From assembly GCF_030272615.1 (NCBI RefSeq), contig NC_081405.1:20996047-21060046 (forward strand): a DNA stretch of 64,000 nt, given 5' to 3'. Shown piece after piece: positions 32,611-43,694 of the stretch. This DNA comes from Cryptomeria japonica (lineage: Eukaryota > Streptophyta > Pinopsida > Cupressales > Cupressaceae). The position numbers and the translations under genes are program-made. A model generated the notes under the pieces. The model was given only the letters and a program-made list of their open reading frames with translations. It was not told the DNA's origin and made no database searches. The stretch's first letter is position 1, and each line of letters begins with the position of its first letter.

Positions 32611-35600
32611 TCATTGATCTTCTTCTTCATCCAACTCATCATCATGACCATCATGATCATGATCATCATCATCGTCGTCGTCATCATCGTCATCATCATC
32701 GTCGTCGTCGTCGTCATTGTGTTCATCATCGTCATCGTCATCACCATCACCGTCACCATCACCATCACCGTCACCGTCACCATCACCATCACCATCACCA
32801 TCACCATCACCATCACCATCACCATCACCATCACCATCACCATCACCATCACCATCACCATCACCATCATCATCACCATCACCATCACCACCATCATCAG
32901 CAGCAGCAACATCATCATCATCAGCTTCTTCTTCGTGTACATTTCCGTCAGGAACATCATTGACTAATTGTCGATCATGATCATCATCTATATCATCTTC
33001 TACTTCTTCGGTATCTTCTTCTTCCATCACATTATACATTATCGGCCTTCCTCTTGGATCATGTCTAACAACAAATGACCAACCCGGTCTATGTGGAACC
33101 TCAGAGTAAAATACCTGCTCACATTGACTTGGAAGAACATAGGGCTCATCCCCAACTTGTTCAAATGACCTTGTATTAACCATTGTAAATCCATTATCAT
33201 GTTCGATAACAGTTCTATCAGGATCATTTTTATTCAGTCGTAGCCTATACCATTTGATGATGAACATAACTAATTTGAAGGAATTAAAGTCACACTCAAG
33301 TATATCATCCAAAATGCCATAGTATCGATTTTGAGACTCTTGAGGATGTATGTTGTTTCTAGATGAAATATTGGTCACCTCAAAGACTACAGTTATCCTA
33401 GAATCACAAGTTTTCTTCATGTCATCCAACTGTTTGATGCGACATTTATGACCATTGCAGCACATAGCCTTGTGGTGTTTGACCTACAATATGTCTAACA
33501 TATTAAAATTATTGCATCATGAGTTGATAAACATATGGGTGATTAATAAAATTATACGTACCTGTTGATCTCTTAAACCATATGCTAAATCAATTTCCCT
33601 TTGTGTAACATTGGAAACTCCATTACGATGAGCTTCTTTAACCAATGAAGCGACACCATCCCATGTTAATGTGCGACCAAAATGTTGACATCATTCAATC
33701 CACACCGTCGTCCAATCAAGATTGTTTGCAATATACAAATGTAGCGCATCCCACTCCCGACCAACTGTACAAATAATTAATAGACCACTTACAACTGATT
33801 TATTTAGAAGATGAAGAATTAATTTACTACAATAACATCTTATAATTACCTCTCACTTTCTTCAATCTACCTTTCCCCATCAAGTGCTCCCCTTCGAATT
33901 TATTAATGGGGTTGGGATCCCAAACATGATCTACATGGATTTTTGCTGCAAACTTAGGAAGATATTCAGTAATGTACACCATAGTTTGGTATGCCATATA
34001 TCCCTCCACCATAGAACCCTCAGGATGTGCTCTTTGTCGAACCAAAGCCTTCAAAAATTTCAAGTGCCTCTCAACCATCCACATTGACCTACTGTGTACA
34101 GGTCCACACAATTCGATCTCCTCAACTTGGTGTATGAGGTAGTGTTCTTGTGCATTGAAAAAAGTTGAAGGTAGACACTTTTGCATTTCACACATTAGAT
34201 GAGGGATTTTTCTCTTCCAATATTTTATATCTTCCTTGTGGATTTCTTTAGATGACAACCACCTAAAAGAGATTGAAGATGCAAAAATATATAAACGAGA
34301 CTTTACAAAATAATATACAATATATTGCATAACAAGTAAACCAAATGGAAAATATAATATCTATACAACAAAGTGAACAAACATCACTACTTACCTCATG
34401 TATTTTCCAAGATCATATATGACTTGCTTGATATTATTGTCGAAGTGGTCTAGGAGAGATAGAGGTAGTACGTACTGCAACAATTATAAAATGATCTTTT
34501 CATTGTTTTCTAACATAATACAATGAAAAGTACATGCGCAATATACAAATATATAGTAAATACACAAGAACACAAATTACCTTAATGAAGGTATGCCAAT
34601 CATGCATTTTCATCCTTGGCCCAAATTCACTCTTCTTTGATATGAGATTGTTTATGTTCGCAGCAAATCCTATGGGAAATCAAATTTTTTGTATGTCTTC
34701 TTTTATAGAATTGCTTTGTTGCTCCGTTAATAACCAAGGAAGGGCACTTATATTAATCTGATCTCCATTGCTATTTGATTGAATGACATTTTTCATTGCA
34801 TGATTGGATTCCACAATGTCACTACAAATTTTGATAATTTTTTCTTTGTCACGCCTTCCATCCAATATTTTCCATAATGTCTCTGTTATATTCTTTCCAA
34901 TATGCATTGTATCAAACAAATGCACAATTTGTAGCTGCTCGTAGTAAGGCAACCTACTGAATTGTCTGGGATAACTTTTTAGTCCCTTTGGAAGGTGGCC
35001 ATCCATGCCTTGACGACCTTCAGTATCATCAATTACATCATCAGTAAACAAAACACGATAGAAAAATTTAAATTCCAAACATAAACCATTAGATGGAATG
35101 ACATTACCTTGACGATTAATTCTATTATATTCCAACTTCCATAAGTGAGGAGTCATTCTTCGTGGCTTTGATGTATTCTCTTCTTTCCCATTGAAAAGAT
35201 GTTTTTCAGTATTCCGGTACTTATGATTTTTGTGAAGGAAGTGCCTATACTCATCAAACACCTGCTTTCCTAAACTTTTTGAATGACGGGATTTCATCTT
35301 TGGACCACAAACTGGACATGCAAATTTTCCCTTTGTTTGAAGACCTACAAGATAATGTAGAATTCTATTAAATCTGTTAATTTTTATAATTATAATTATC
35401 ATGCGCAACTTGAACACTATAACGTACCACAAAAATGTGTTAGCCCTAGGGCATCATGTATTGTCCATACAAGCATTGCATGGAATTGAAATTGTCTTTG
35501 TCCTATTGGTCTAGAGATGTCATACATGGTCACACCATTCCATAACTCCAGCAACTCGTCAATAAGAGGCTCAATATATACATTCATATCTTTAACTTGG

Positions 35601-37030
35601 TACTTGCCTAGTGGAATGAACAAAAACATTACATAATTATTATGACCATTTTACTGCAATATTTATAATTAAATGTAGATGACTATTAAATGATAAAATA
35701 CCTGGAACAATCATTGCCAACATTATGTGCTCCCTCTTTATTGACATCCATGGAGGAATATTATTGTTGATAACAAAAATAGGCCACACCGAGTAAACAG
35801 ATCTCAACTCTCCAAATGGATTGACACCGTCCGCTGCCAATGAAGGCCTGAGATTACGAGGTTCTTCTTTAAAGTGTGGTCACTTTTCCTCTATGTCCAT
35901 AAATGTTGAACCATCTGTAGGCATTCAAATAATGTCATCTCGACTTCTATTGCGTGCATGGTAATCCATAAATTGTGCCAAGCTAGTGCACTTGAATAAT
36001 CATTGCATACGTGGAATAATGGGAATATAATGAAGAACCTTGTGAGGCACCTTTTTTGTTATTTGATCTGTTTGATATCTACTGATATGACATTCAGGGC
36101 ATTCTGTTCCAAATTCATGTTGTTTATGATATATAATATGATCATTGGGACAAGCATCTATTGTTTGATAATCCATTCCAATATCTTTCATAATGGCAGA
36201 TAATTCTTGGTATGAGTGAGGTAGAATATTTGATGGTGGTAAGAAAAACTCACCTATCAATCTACAGCAAAAACAAAAAGTTTGAGGTGTTAATATAAAG
36301 AATATTAATGGTACATGATTCACCATTTATTAACTGTAATGACATGTATGACACACCTTAACATACGTGAGATTGGTATGTTGGATAAACCATTCATAAC
36401 CTTCAAGTTCACCAACAACAATACAACAGAGAGAAGAGTTGTTTGGGAGCCTTTGTAAAGGGGCTCATATGCCTTCTCAAGAAGAGGTAAATCATGAACA
36501 TCAAGGTCATCCTGATCATCATGATTAGCTGTGCCAGTACTAAATGTGTCATGGATCAATGTATTTTTACCATCATCTTCAATTGTGTTTTCTGGTGCAT
36601 GATCGTCATCTTCCATGGGATCATTATCTTCAGCTTCGATATTCATACCTCCATGTTCCTCCACTTCGAAAACCATATTCTTCGGGTTATGTTGGTCCAT
36701 ATCATGTGCCCTGGGGTTCTCTACCTATATAAAAATGATCAACATAAATAAACCATGATCATGATCTCATTATCAAGTGATTTCTTATGTATATAAATTG
36801 TTAAAATGATATAATGAACAACTTACCAGTGGATGATAATCATGTCCCCCTTCAATGTGACCATGCTGCCTACAATGTTTCTTAGCTGTTTTGATTAGAA
36901 GTCTTCTAGTCTTTAAGCCCTTACAAATTTTGCAGGGACAATAACATTTCCCATCACCTTTTCTTTTCAAGTTAGACCATAATCTAGCAATTGTCTCCTT
37001 ATTTTGTTCTTCGCTAATATTATCTGACAT
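32611..37030 (-). pseudogene. TNP2-type CACTA transposase, multi-exon, with in-frame stops
   Basis: Exon 1 (37030-36827) has a transposase-associated Cys/His domain with CYCPCKICKGL and KKHCRQHGHI. Exon 2 (36724-36357) includes PLYKGSQTTLLSVVLLLVNL and joins in phase 0. From 36261 the Transposase_21 core follows: CPNDHIIYHKQHEFGTECPEC, KVPHKVLHYIPIIPR, AADGVNPFGELRSVYSVWP. Next come QTKGKFACPVCG and DTMHIGKNITETLW. At 34250-33850 is a DUF4218-like domain (LCGPVHSRSMWMVERHLKFL, AHPEGSMVEGY), then a DUF4216-like domain (NRYYGILDDI, CEQVFYSEV) and an acidic Asp-Gly tail. TNP2 proteins cut CACTA termini. Stops near 35878 and 34682 and near 33690 break the frame. Expression is toward the left, from the right end of the element. 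Confidence 0.88.
32636..32930. repeat. Coding minisatellite giving an Asp-Gly tail
   Basis: The plus strand is an almost uninterrupted run of hexamers CACCAT or CACCGT (32736-32885) flanked by CATCGT/CATCAT triplets. Read on the minus strand in the transposase frame it encodes about 25 Asp-Gly pairs between poly-Asp blocks. The frame stays open through the whole array to 32611. Frames on other strands (Ser-Pro, Met-Val, Thr-Ile repeats) are shadows. Confidence 0.92.
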
Positions 37031-40000
37031 GGTCTTTCTTCACATGCAAAAAAATCAGGCTATGGAAACTTTAGTGCAAAAGCTTCACAAAAATTGCAAA
37101 TCGAACCAAAACCATATAACTCTTCTTTTTCATCTTAAAACATTGAACTTAATAGAGAATGTATTTAATGTAGCTGATTGTGTGAATTTCTGAGCATTGT
37201 GTCTGCAAATTCTTAATAAAAGTTTGCCTTTTGCAGACTTTCTGAGAGACATGTTTGAGTATTCTAAGCCTTGGTTCTTGTATTTTCACTGGTGATAAGT
37301 TGGAAACTTTATGGCAGACTTGTAGCCAATCGATCTAATTTTGACAAGTTATACACCAAGCAAACAGGCATCTAGAACTAGCATTGTTTGCAGGTCACCC
37401 CTACCCTATGCCATGGGTATATGACTACCCAGAACTCCAGTTTAAGCATCAATCCTAGAAATGATCGGTATATGACTACCCAGAACTCTAGTTTAAGCAT
37501 TAAGTTACATCATTATTGACCTTTGGGATGCTATGTATGAGATTGGAACCTTTTGTAAGGTGTGATCAATGTGCTATCATAAATGCAAAGCCAAAACCAT
37601 TTTGATGAGATCATGATCCCACTAATACTATTTTGCTTTGTTAATTTTGCACCCACAAAAATGATAGAACTGGATATAATATGCCATCAATGACCATATA
37701 TCGACAATGCTCAAGATGAGCCACTTAGAGGTAGAGTTTAACCACTTTCCATATAGGTAGATTATCTCTAACCTCATTTTCCCTATAGGTAACTGATTAG
37801 GTTCATTTTAGAGTCTTATTTCCAAATATGCACCTCTATGTTAGCTTTTTGCTTTATTATTTGCCTGTTTATGGGTAATCTTGTCAATTTTGCATAGTTT
37901 TACTTAGTTCTTGCATCTTCAATGAAATTATATCTAATCATATCCAATCACATCAAAATGGAACAATTAATCATATTGCCGGTCTCTCCTAGAGGAATTA
38001 AATTGAACCAAATTGACTATTCCCCAATAAAATGTTTTGAAATGGTGAATGTATAAGTTTGTAGTTTACTTTCCTAGACTAGGACCCCCTTTCATCAACA
38101 TTTCACTATGAAAGCATAAATATTTTTTCTTGAAGAGAACATCTTACAGATTATGCTTCAATGTATAACACATTTTCATAATCAATCATTCGACTTCCAG
38201 GGTTAAAAGAATTCACATATTCTAAATCATGATCTGATGATGTGAACAACTTATATGCAACTATATGGCATGCAAAGCATTTATTTTGACATACACTTAT
38301 TCATCCACATTGCAGGGATAACAATACAAGGCTCACATATTGGTCTAAGAGGATGCCATGGTCTCACAAAGTAACCAAGAACCATATGAAATGATGGTCT
38401 TGAATCCACACACAACTAGGGAGGATCCATACGATTATGTATGACCTCCCCCTTGTTTGTTTAATGGGATTAGCCTCCAAGACATAGCCGTCAATAATCA
38501 CTAAGAATGTACAAGTGGATCGTAGCTACCCATACAATAAACACTTACCCCTATCCTCAAATTTTCCCAATGTTTGATTCCTTATATACACTCATCCAAG
38601 GTTATCTACGTCGACCTTGGTGAGGAATCACATCACAACAAAGAAGGCAACATTTAAAAATAGCAAGAGTTTCACCAAACTACCAAAGATCATAAATATT
38701 GAAAGAAAGAAAAAATAGTACCAATAATAAGTCAAATAAATGTGTTCAATTCCAATAGCAAATCAAACATAGCCACAATAACTACACAATAGAGAAAACT
38801 CACAATAGTGATTAAACTAATTCAAACAAGATAAAATAAAATTGTTGGCGCATGCAACAAAGATGAGAGATCATCAATAATTGAAGGAAACTTCACAATC
38901 CTTAAAAGTGCATATAACATAACTATACAACTAGAAATTGTGGTTAAATAGAGTGAAGATTCATCATGACTCCAATAATAGTCCCTCATGTGTGCATTTG
39001 TGGCATGAACACAAAAACTCCCACATGGCATGGCCATGTACCTAATGGAGAAGACATGCCTAGGCTACATGCCCAAAAAACATGACTATAATAATAGTCC
39101 CTCACGCATGCATTTGTGGCCTGCACACTACAAATCCTAACATATCATGGCAATACACCTCATAGAGAAGACACACCTAGGGCCACATTGCACATAGCAA
39201 CGTGCCTCACAAAGAAGACATGCATAGGGCACATGCCACATAGCAATGTGTCTTATGGAAAAATGTGCATGCATGTCACACACCAAAGCTATATGTATAC
39301 ATCATGAGGCACATTCATATGTTATCAAACACAACCTATTGTATCTAACATGAGTTCCTCTCTACATGTGTGCAAATCTTCCAACACTAATCGCCACTAA
39401 GAAGAAATAATATAAAATGCATCTTCAAATATTTGTGTGTGTGTGTGGAATTGTGTCTTTGAACCCAAATCGCTAACATCAACAACATGTAACCATCACC
39501 TACACTATATCAAAACATAAGTATGGTGTGACATCATGTCTATTTGGATAATGTCAAAACACATGCAAACATGAAAATCATCATAGCATGACAAAAATCA
39601 ATCTCCACATGTTGGAACAAAGATATAAATAAGATAATAGGGTAAGAGGAAACCCGTACCAAGAACCACATACCAACTATCGGCAATGCCATCAAGATAA
39701 ATGTAGGATAGGATACCACTATGAGCCATCCAATGGTCCATTCTATGAGGATAACTAGGGGATGCTATCTTTGAAAGGTGTGGTCAATAGAGATAATCCC
39801 TACTAATGCCACAATATGTCACCATAGCTTCTTGAGTTTTCCATTCTTCTACTTAACACCACATTTATTGAGTTCCTCAACAGTGAGGTTGGTTCTCAAT
39901 AGGATGCACAAACATGTAAACACTCAAGCATGGTTTCATCATACTTGTACAACAATACAAAATCATTTTTCTAGTTAATTACTTAGTGTAAAAATAACTC

Positions 40001-41062
40001 CATTACATAACATAGGGAAATAATCACCATAAGTTTTCTTCCATTACTTGATGTTTTGAGAATGGTTACGACTCGTGCCTTCCTAAAGGCCAATGGACTC
40101 AACAAATAATATGTTTTTTTTTCTTTTGGTCACTTGATGTGCTCTTATCTCAATAGTCATAGGACTAATCTTGTAAGTCCTTTCTATAGGTTTTCTTCAA
40201 GATATAAAATCTTTTAGGTATCTTCATTGTCTACAACAACTTGGTTGTCATTAATCATTGTTTTTAGATGGCTACACTGTATCATGTGATTGCATGAAAT
40301 AAGGCGATTTCAATTGAATCTTGTGCCATTGTTTTTGTTTGGTTGTCTTTGGTTGTCTTTATCTGATGGACTCTATAAACCTTGTTTTTGGATGATCATT
40401 ATTGTCTTTCTATAGCTTATTGACCTCCATTTATGTAACATCCTCAAAGTCTATGATTGTCACTAGCATGATCCTTGCTCATTAAGATTTGGACCGTACT
40501 ATTGATATGCCAACTAATTGAAAGCTTCTAGGAAATTGTTTTTTCGTTTGCTCTTGTTAGAGTTTGCTCTATACCGTCACAAAAATACATGACAATATGA
40601 CATACTATCCTTATTCTCATATTGTCACTTTTGCACTCTTATTTGTAGTAATGGCTCTTTACAATGGACTATTAATTTTCCCTCTTCATGGTACAAATTC
40701 CTCATGTTAGGATGTCTGTCCATGTGAAACCTTTGGTTCTAGAGTGGAGACTATTCCTTAATAGGTGTGAGAATCTATCATGGTAGCTAATGGTCCATGC
40801 ACTTGTTTCCATTACAAACTTATATTACAAACTTTCAGAGTTGCAACTTCCACGAGCCCCTCTAAGATTCCAAAAATATTGTCTTTGGTCAAGAATTTTG
40901 ATGATGGCTTTTAACTTGTCTTAATAAGAATTCATCATTACTAGTGTTTGTTTTGTCTTGACATTCATCTCTCCCTCATTTATACCCTACTCTTTTGGAT
41001 ACTGTCTCAAAGATTACACTAATGTTTTCTCATATTTATTGTTGATAAATAAACCTTACCTT
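37031..41062. other. CACTA right interior, upstream of the transposase, non-coding
   Basis: About 4 kb without a sustained open frame on either strand. It contains diverged repeats at 38974-39250. It presumably includes the upstream intron(s) or promoter of the transposase transcript, or unrecognised captured DNA. Confidence 0.5.
38974..39250. repeat. Diverged tandem repeats, about 115 bp then about 60 bp
   Basis: AATAATAGTCCCTCA, then GCATTTGTGGC, CATGGC, AGAAGACATGCCTAGG and CACATGCC-like boxes occur in order from 38974 and again from about 39088. A shortened form with GTGCCTCACAAAGAAGACATG follows from about 39190. Confidence 0.6.
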
Positions 41063-41896
41063 GACAACGAAAGAATTTTTTTACAGACATATAGCAAATA
41101 ATTAAACATTTGCAAGCATCCTCCCTGCGTGTGCGAAAATAGGAGCTTTCGAACAAGGTATGGACATCCATCAAAGCATAATCGAGAGAGCATTGGAATA
41201 TAGGTCGGTTCTTGTCCAACAAGATTCAGGACGTAGGGTTTCAAAAAGGGAGATATGGAGGGTGCGAATTTACCCTCATGGGTACCGATTAATCCTTCAA
41301 ACAAACCAAATTGATCCCTGCCCATGTACTTCACTAGATCGGTGCTAAACAAAAATAATCAAGATTAATGCAAATCGAAAATAATGGCATATTTGGTTGG
41401 GTTTAATTTAGAGAAGAGACAACATTCAGAAATTAAGCAATAAAAGATAAATACTATATATATATATATATATATATCTGCCACGATTTGCAGGAACTGT
41501 GAGATGAAAACAAACAAAACAAACAAATGAATACCAAAAGTATTACCCAGCCGATTTGTGGTGAGGAGAAGTAAATAATGGCATGGTCTCAAACAATTTG
41601 AACTCCACCTTTGCAGGCCAATCGAAATATAGCAAGAAATTGGAGGGGTTACGATTTTGAAAGAATCCCCAGCCTATCATTTTCAACCTATGATAAAATA
41701 CATTACCAAGATCACAGGAATGCACAAAATGGATTAATTCGAAAAAAACCTTACCTTGCTTGTGCAGAGATCGCTCCGGCGGGAGGGGCAGGGAGGCAAG
41801 ATGGTCACCGCTTGTGCTTTCAAAATGAAAATGCGTTGTGTTTTTTTTTTTTAATAAAATGCCCGAGGTCGTCGGAATTCTGACGAACACGGGCAT
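41063..41896 (-). pseudogene. Spliced exons of unknown protein near the CACTA right end
   Basis: Three minus-strand exons with canonical sites can be read. The first ends at AAGCAAG/GTAAGG (about 41756). The second runs from TCATAG/GTTG (about 41687) to CGGCTGG/GTAATA (about 41548). The third runs from TTTAG/CACC (about 41346) to GTCAAG/GTAAGG (41063). Exons 2 and 3 join in frame, from ATGATAGGCTGGG onward, giving about 140 residues with MPLFTSPHHKSAG, then KYMGRDQFGLFEGLIG and LCFDGCPYLVRKLLF. I do not recognise the protein. Exon 1 does not keep the frame and may be untranslated. It could be the 5' part of the transposon's own transcript or a captured host gene fragment. Confidence 0.4.
41455..41477. 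repeat. TA dinucleotide microsatellite
   Basis: An uninterrupted TA run of about 11 units lies in the proposed second intron of the unknown exons. Confidence 0.9.
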
Positions 41897-41927
41897 AGGT
41901 TGTCGGAATTCTGACGAACACGGGCAT
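41868..41927. promoter_or_regulatory. Right sub-terminal repeats of the CACTA element
   Basis: A 26-bp unit beginning GTCGGAATTCTGACGAACAC and ending GGGCAT occurs twice in tandem (41871-41896 and 41902-41927). Each contains the TCGGAATTCTGACGA core also present at the left end. A-rich and T-rich runs next to GCATTAA/TTAATAAAATGC make the block a larger imperfect inverted repeat. Confidence 0.7.
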
Positions 41928-41979
41928 TAAAAAAAAAAAAAATCAAATTTTCACACAATGCTCCTTGTCCGTCGGAAAC

Positions 41980-42012
41980 CTCCATCGGAATTTAACCCCA
42001 AATGTATTAGTG
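41980..42012 (-). repeat. CACTA element right terminal inverted repeat
   Basis: On the minus strand it reads CACTAATACATTTGGG, then a weaker matching stretch ending in CCGATGG. CTA at 42013-42015 is the second target-site copy. Confidence 0.88.
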
Positions 42013-43109
42013 CTAGTTTATGAGTTAAGCTAATGATAAAGGAAATAGTCTAAAATGTTTATTAGATTAATTCCTATTACAAAGAGAAGCTAGATGTGTT
42101 AATAAAATTGAGCATAAATGAGATACTAAAAGCTTGCATGGATCCTTAAAATGGAGGAATGAGAGCTCTATTTATAGTGAAAATAGGGCAATGGATGGTC
42201 AGGATTGAAAGAGTTAGTCAAGGGTCAAGTTTGAAAGTTGTCAATCCATGTTTACAATTTTCACCAATGAAATGGTGACAATTGTCAACATAAGGCTGGT
42301 TGAGAGGAGAGGTAAGAAGCATTAAATGCTTGAGAAGACCTCATGGTTACACTAGGAGGTAAGGGTTAAGGTTAGGGTTATCCAATGGATAAAGTTTTTA
42401 CCCAAGAGGTAAACTCTTGTGCAAAGGTTAAAGGAATAACCATGGTCAAAGCAATAAATGCTTGATGAGACCCTTGGGTTATATGGAGGTTAAGTTAGTC
42501 AAAAAGTCTCTAACCATGCCACTAAGGGTTAGTTAACCATTAATGGTTTAAAGACTTTGGGGACAAATTTGTAAGAGTCCTTCCAAATTTGGGGGTTTTC
42601 AACAAGTTAGCTTGTTGAATGGATAAAGGCTTTAATGCCTTTTGAAGACTTTACTCCAAATTTGAGAAGTGACCTTCTCAAATTTAGGGACAAGGGATAA
42701 TGGATGGGCTTAGATTAATTAATTAGGATTAGATAGATTCTAGAAGGAATTAGGAATAGGGTTTAGGATGCAAGTGGATGAGGAATAATAGGATTTATTA
42801 AAATAAATTACTTTATTTCAATGTGGTTGCAATTTGAGAAATTGAATAAATTAGATTTATTCAATTTGGGGTGAACTATTAATTAAATGTAAATTTAATT
42901 AAAAGTAGAGAGAAAAGGGTTTAATTAAATAAAATGATTTATTCAATTGAATGATGTAAAAGGTTCTAGTGAATTTAACTAAATAAATTGAATAATTTAC
43001 TTAATTAAATAGAGGAATGTGGGTGATTTAATTAAATTAGATTTAACTAAATAGAGGAATGAACATAAAATATTCATTTTAGGAATATGGTCATTTTTAT
43101 ATGTCTACA
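42013..43109 (-). mobile_element. Element C solo LTR, right fragment
   Basis: It continues the solo LTR after the CACTA element. It has a TATA site and then an AT-rich half with repeated AATTAAAT motifs ending in ATGTCTACA. Shared boxes with the E LTR include GCATGGATCCTTAAAATGG against GCAAGGGATCCTTATTGC upstream of the TATA site. Confidence 0.8.
42168..42177 (-). promoter_or_regulatory. TATA box of solo LTR C
   Basis: The minus strand reads CTATAAATAG, a strong TATA element, at a position equivalent to that in E's LTR. It marks the likely LTR promoter driving leftward transcription. Confidence 0.6.
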
Positions 43110-43694
43110 GTTATAGTGTTGCAATAATCCCTTACTGAATTTGTTGCACGCAGTTGGATTGACAGATTGAATACATTGCTGCAGTAATTCCTTACCGGAT
43201 CTGCTATAAGCAGTTGAATTAATAGATTGAAGATAGTGTTGCAATAATTCCTTACCGGACCTATTGTAGGCAGTTGTGGACAGGTTGGAGAGATCCCTTT
43301 TCGAATCAACTGTGAGATGTTATTTTGTTATCTAGGCTTATCTTGGAATTGACATCATGCATTTGGAGATGCAATTTTCCTCAGTTCACTTATTTCTATT
43401 GCAGTGAGCATTATGGTAGTGAGCTGTATTGTAATCAGGCAGTGAGCCACCCTTTTTGTAAACACCATATATATTATCTTGAGAGTTAACCCTCTCCATG
43501 GTTTTTCCCATTTGGGTTTTCCACATATAAAATCTGGTGTCTATCTTGTGATTATGTTTTTCATTTATTCTACATTTGCTGATCCATATTGATGAGATAA
43601 ATTGCTAAGGTTAAAATTTCAGTAAACGTTTGAAAGAGTGAGAATATTGATTCACCCCTCCTCTTAGTATTCCAGACCATTCAACCATTCAATA
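43110..43694 (+). mobile_element. Element A 3' LTR, right fragment
   Basis: It begins with the second target-site copy of C (GTTAT, 43110-43114). It then follows the A LTR through the three 60-bp repeats (43117-43290) to CATTCAATA. The terminal CA of the partner LTR is TA here. Confidence 0.88.

Larger units (their letters stand above)
24171..42012 (-). mobile_element. Element D: 17.8-kb CACTA (En/Spm) DNA transposon
   Basis: The left end is CACTAGTACATTCGGG. The right end, on the minus strand, is CACTAATACATTTGGG, identical at 14 of 16 positions. Both sides are flanked by CTA (24168-24170 and 42013-42015), the 3-bp duplication typical of CACTA elements. The solo LTR sequence lies on both sides. 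Palindromic TCGGAATTCYGACGA motifs cluster near both ends. On the minus strand it carries a TNP2-type transposase gene and a second gene with a SET domain and TNP1-like exons. Both have a few in-frame stops, so this copy is probably not autonomous. Spliced unknown exons lie near the right end. Confidence 0.92.
23818..43109 (-). mobile_element. Element C: solo LTR in A's 3' LTR, itself split by the CACTA element
   Basis: C starts TGTATGCTAG (23818) and ends ATGTCTACA (43109), flanked by GTTAC and GTTAT, a 5-bp target duplication with one mismatch. The A LTR sequence is continuous across it. After removing the CACTA element its length is about 1.45 kb, with no internal retrotransposon region. 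It is therefore a solo LTR left by recombination between two LTRs. On the minus strand it begins TGTAGACATATAAAAATG, resembling the start of element E's 3' LTR, and the two share a TATA region, so they belong to related families. Confidence 0.82.
10880..43694 (+). mobile_element. Element A: LTR retrotransposon without pol, split by nested insertions
   Basis: Two LTRs start TGTTAGATTTGTGTGAATG (10880 and 22801) and end near CATTCAACA (20056) or CATTCAATA (43694). GAATA at 10875-10879 and GAAAA at 43695-43699 are an imperfect 5-bp target duplication. The internal region (20057-22800, about 2.7 kb) starts with a perfect Copia tRNA-Met primer site and ends with a polypurine tract. It encodes a decayed gag with CCHC knuckles and a second frame of unknown function, but no protease, integrase or reverse transcriptase, so the element is non-autonomous. 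Its 5' LTR is split by element B, and its 3' LTR by solo LTR C, which holds the CACTA element. Removing the inserts leaves LTRs of about 1.36-1.38 kb. Confidence 0.85.

Noticed and set aside
32608-32980. Plus-strand frames of Ser-Pro or Ile-Thr repeats
   Set aside because: They are shadows of the hexamer array. Only the minus-strand Asp-Gly frame continues a recognised transposase.
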